Shown: one piece after another, positions 5,981-6,077 of the stretch
How the letters are laid out: each line of letters starts with the position of its first letter
Numbering within the stretch: position 1 is the first letter of the stretch
Assembly (NCBI GenBank): GCA_900553225.1
Contig: USCV01000060.1
Location: 1 to 6,077, forward strand
Direction: 5' to 3'
Source of the DNA: an uncultured Clostridium sp.
GTDB taxonomy: Bacteria; Bacillota; Clostridia; TANB77; CAG-508
DNA length: 6,077 nucleotides
Notes under the pieces: generated by a model
Seen by the model: only the letters and a program-made list of their open reading frames with translations
Told to the model about the DNA's origin: nothing
Database searches by the model: none
Made by a program: the position numbers and the translations under genes

Positions 5981-6077
5981 TTATTTATAAAAGAAATAAA
6001 ATACTACAGCTATAACAATTAAAATAACAACAATTGAATAACCAATTAATTTAAGAATATTTTTTATTCTTTTATAT
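5981..6077 (-). CDS. C-terminal end of an unknown small membrane protein (5' end off window)
   Basis: The last 31 codons of an open minus-strand frame, ending at TAA 5983-5981. The visible peptide is a basic stretch (YKRIKNILKLIGYS) followed by a hydrophobic run of about 17 residues (start IVVILIVIAVVFYFF) and a final YK, so it looks like a C-terminal TM anchor or the only helix of a very short protein. No family is recognisable from so little. The stop is 98 bases upstream of lysC, leaving space for a lysC promoter. The main uncertainty is whether the frame is really translated, as AT-rich noise can give such hydrophobic peptides. Confidence 0.45.
   Translation of the reverse strand, partial: YKRIKNILKLIGYSIVVILIVIAVVFYFFYK

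Noticed and set aside
1..6077. CRISPR array, tRNA, rRNA or insertion sequence
   Set aside because: No regularly spaced direct repeats, no tRNA cloverleaf with CCA-type end, no rRNA-like GC-rich stretch and no transposase frame were seen on either strand.

Overview
The window is very AT-rich, and every gene I can support lies on the minus strand. The gene content (yabP, yabQ, divIC/ftsB, rho, a monofunctional aspartokinase, an ECF-type sigma factor with a membrane partner) points to a low-GC, endospore-forming Firmicute, most likely a clostridium. Arginine is written mostly AGA, with some CGT and at least one CGC.

Layout in transcription order, from the right edge leftwards. The C-terminal end of a small membrane protein enters at 6077 and stops at 5981. 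Next comes lysC (5882-4698) with its own hairpin terminator (4656-4621). A sporulation/division cluster follows: yabP (4526-4245), yabQ (4225-3703) and divIC (3666-3370). After a 206-base AT-rich gap comes rho (3163-1828) with a 15-bp terminator hairpin. The last block is an autoregulated-looking ECF promoter (1739-1710), a sigma factor (1678-1132), and a TM-anchored protein overlapping it by one base (1132 to beyond position 1), probably its anti-sigma or regulatory partner.

The main result is that three of these genes (the sigma factor, rho and yabQ) are each split by a +1 frame change. In all three, the frame change sits exactly at an in-frame CGG codon. Skipping the C and reading the next three bases (GGT, GGA, GGT) as glycine restores a full-length protein with the expected family motifs across the joint. 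I found no other in-frame CGG codon among roughly 1,760 codons in the window. The CGG triplets that lie out of frame in lysC and the anti-sigma gene cause no interruption, and neither do in-frame CGC and CGT codons. Random pseudogenisation or random sequencing indels would not track one in-frame codon this way. The simplest reading is that CGG is not decoded as a normal sense codon here (for example because tRNA-Arg(CCG) is absent) and instead triggers +1 frameshifting or four-base decoding. I therefore annotate the three genes as single functional CDSs with a +1 shift, not as pseudogenes. The mechanism is inference; the three coincidences are seen directly.

Functionally, yabP and yabQ serve spore envelope and cortex formation, divIC serves the division septum, rho transcription termination, and the sigma/TM-protein pair envelope or stress-responsive transcription. 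If CGG shifting is inefficient or conditional, full-length Rho, the sigma factor and YabQ would all depend on it.
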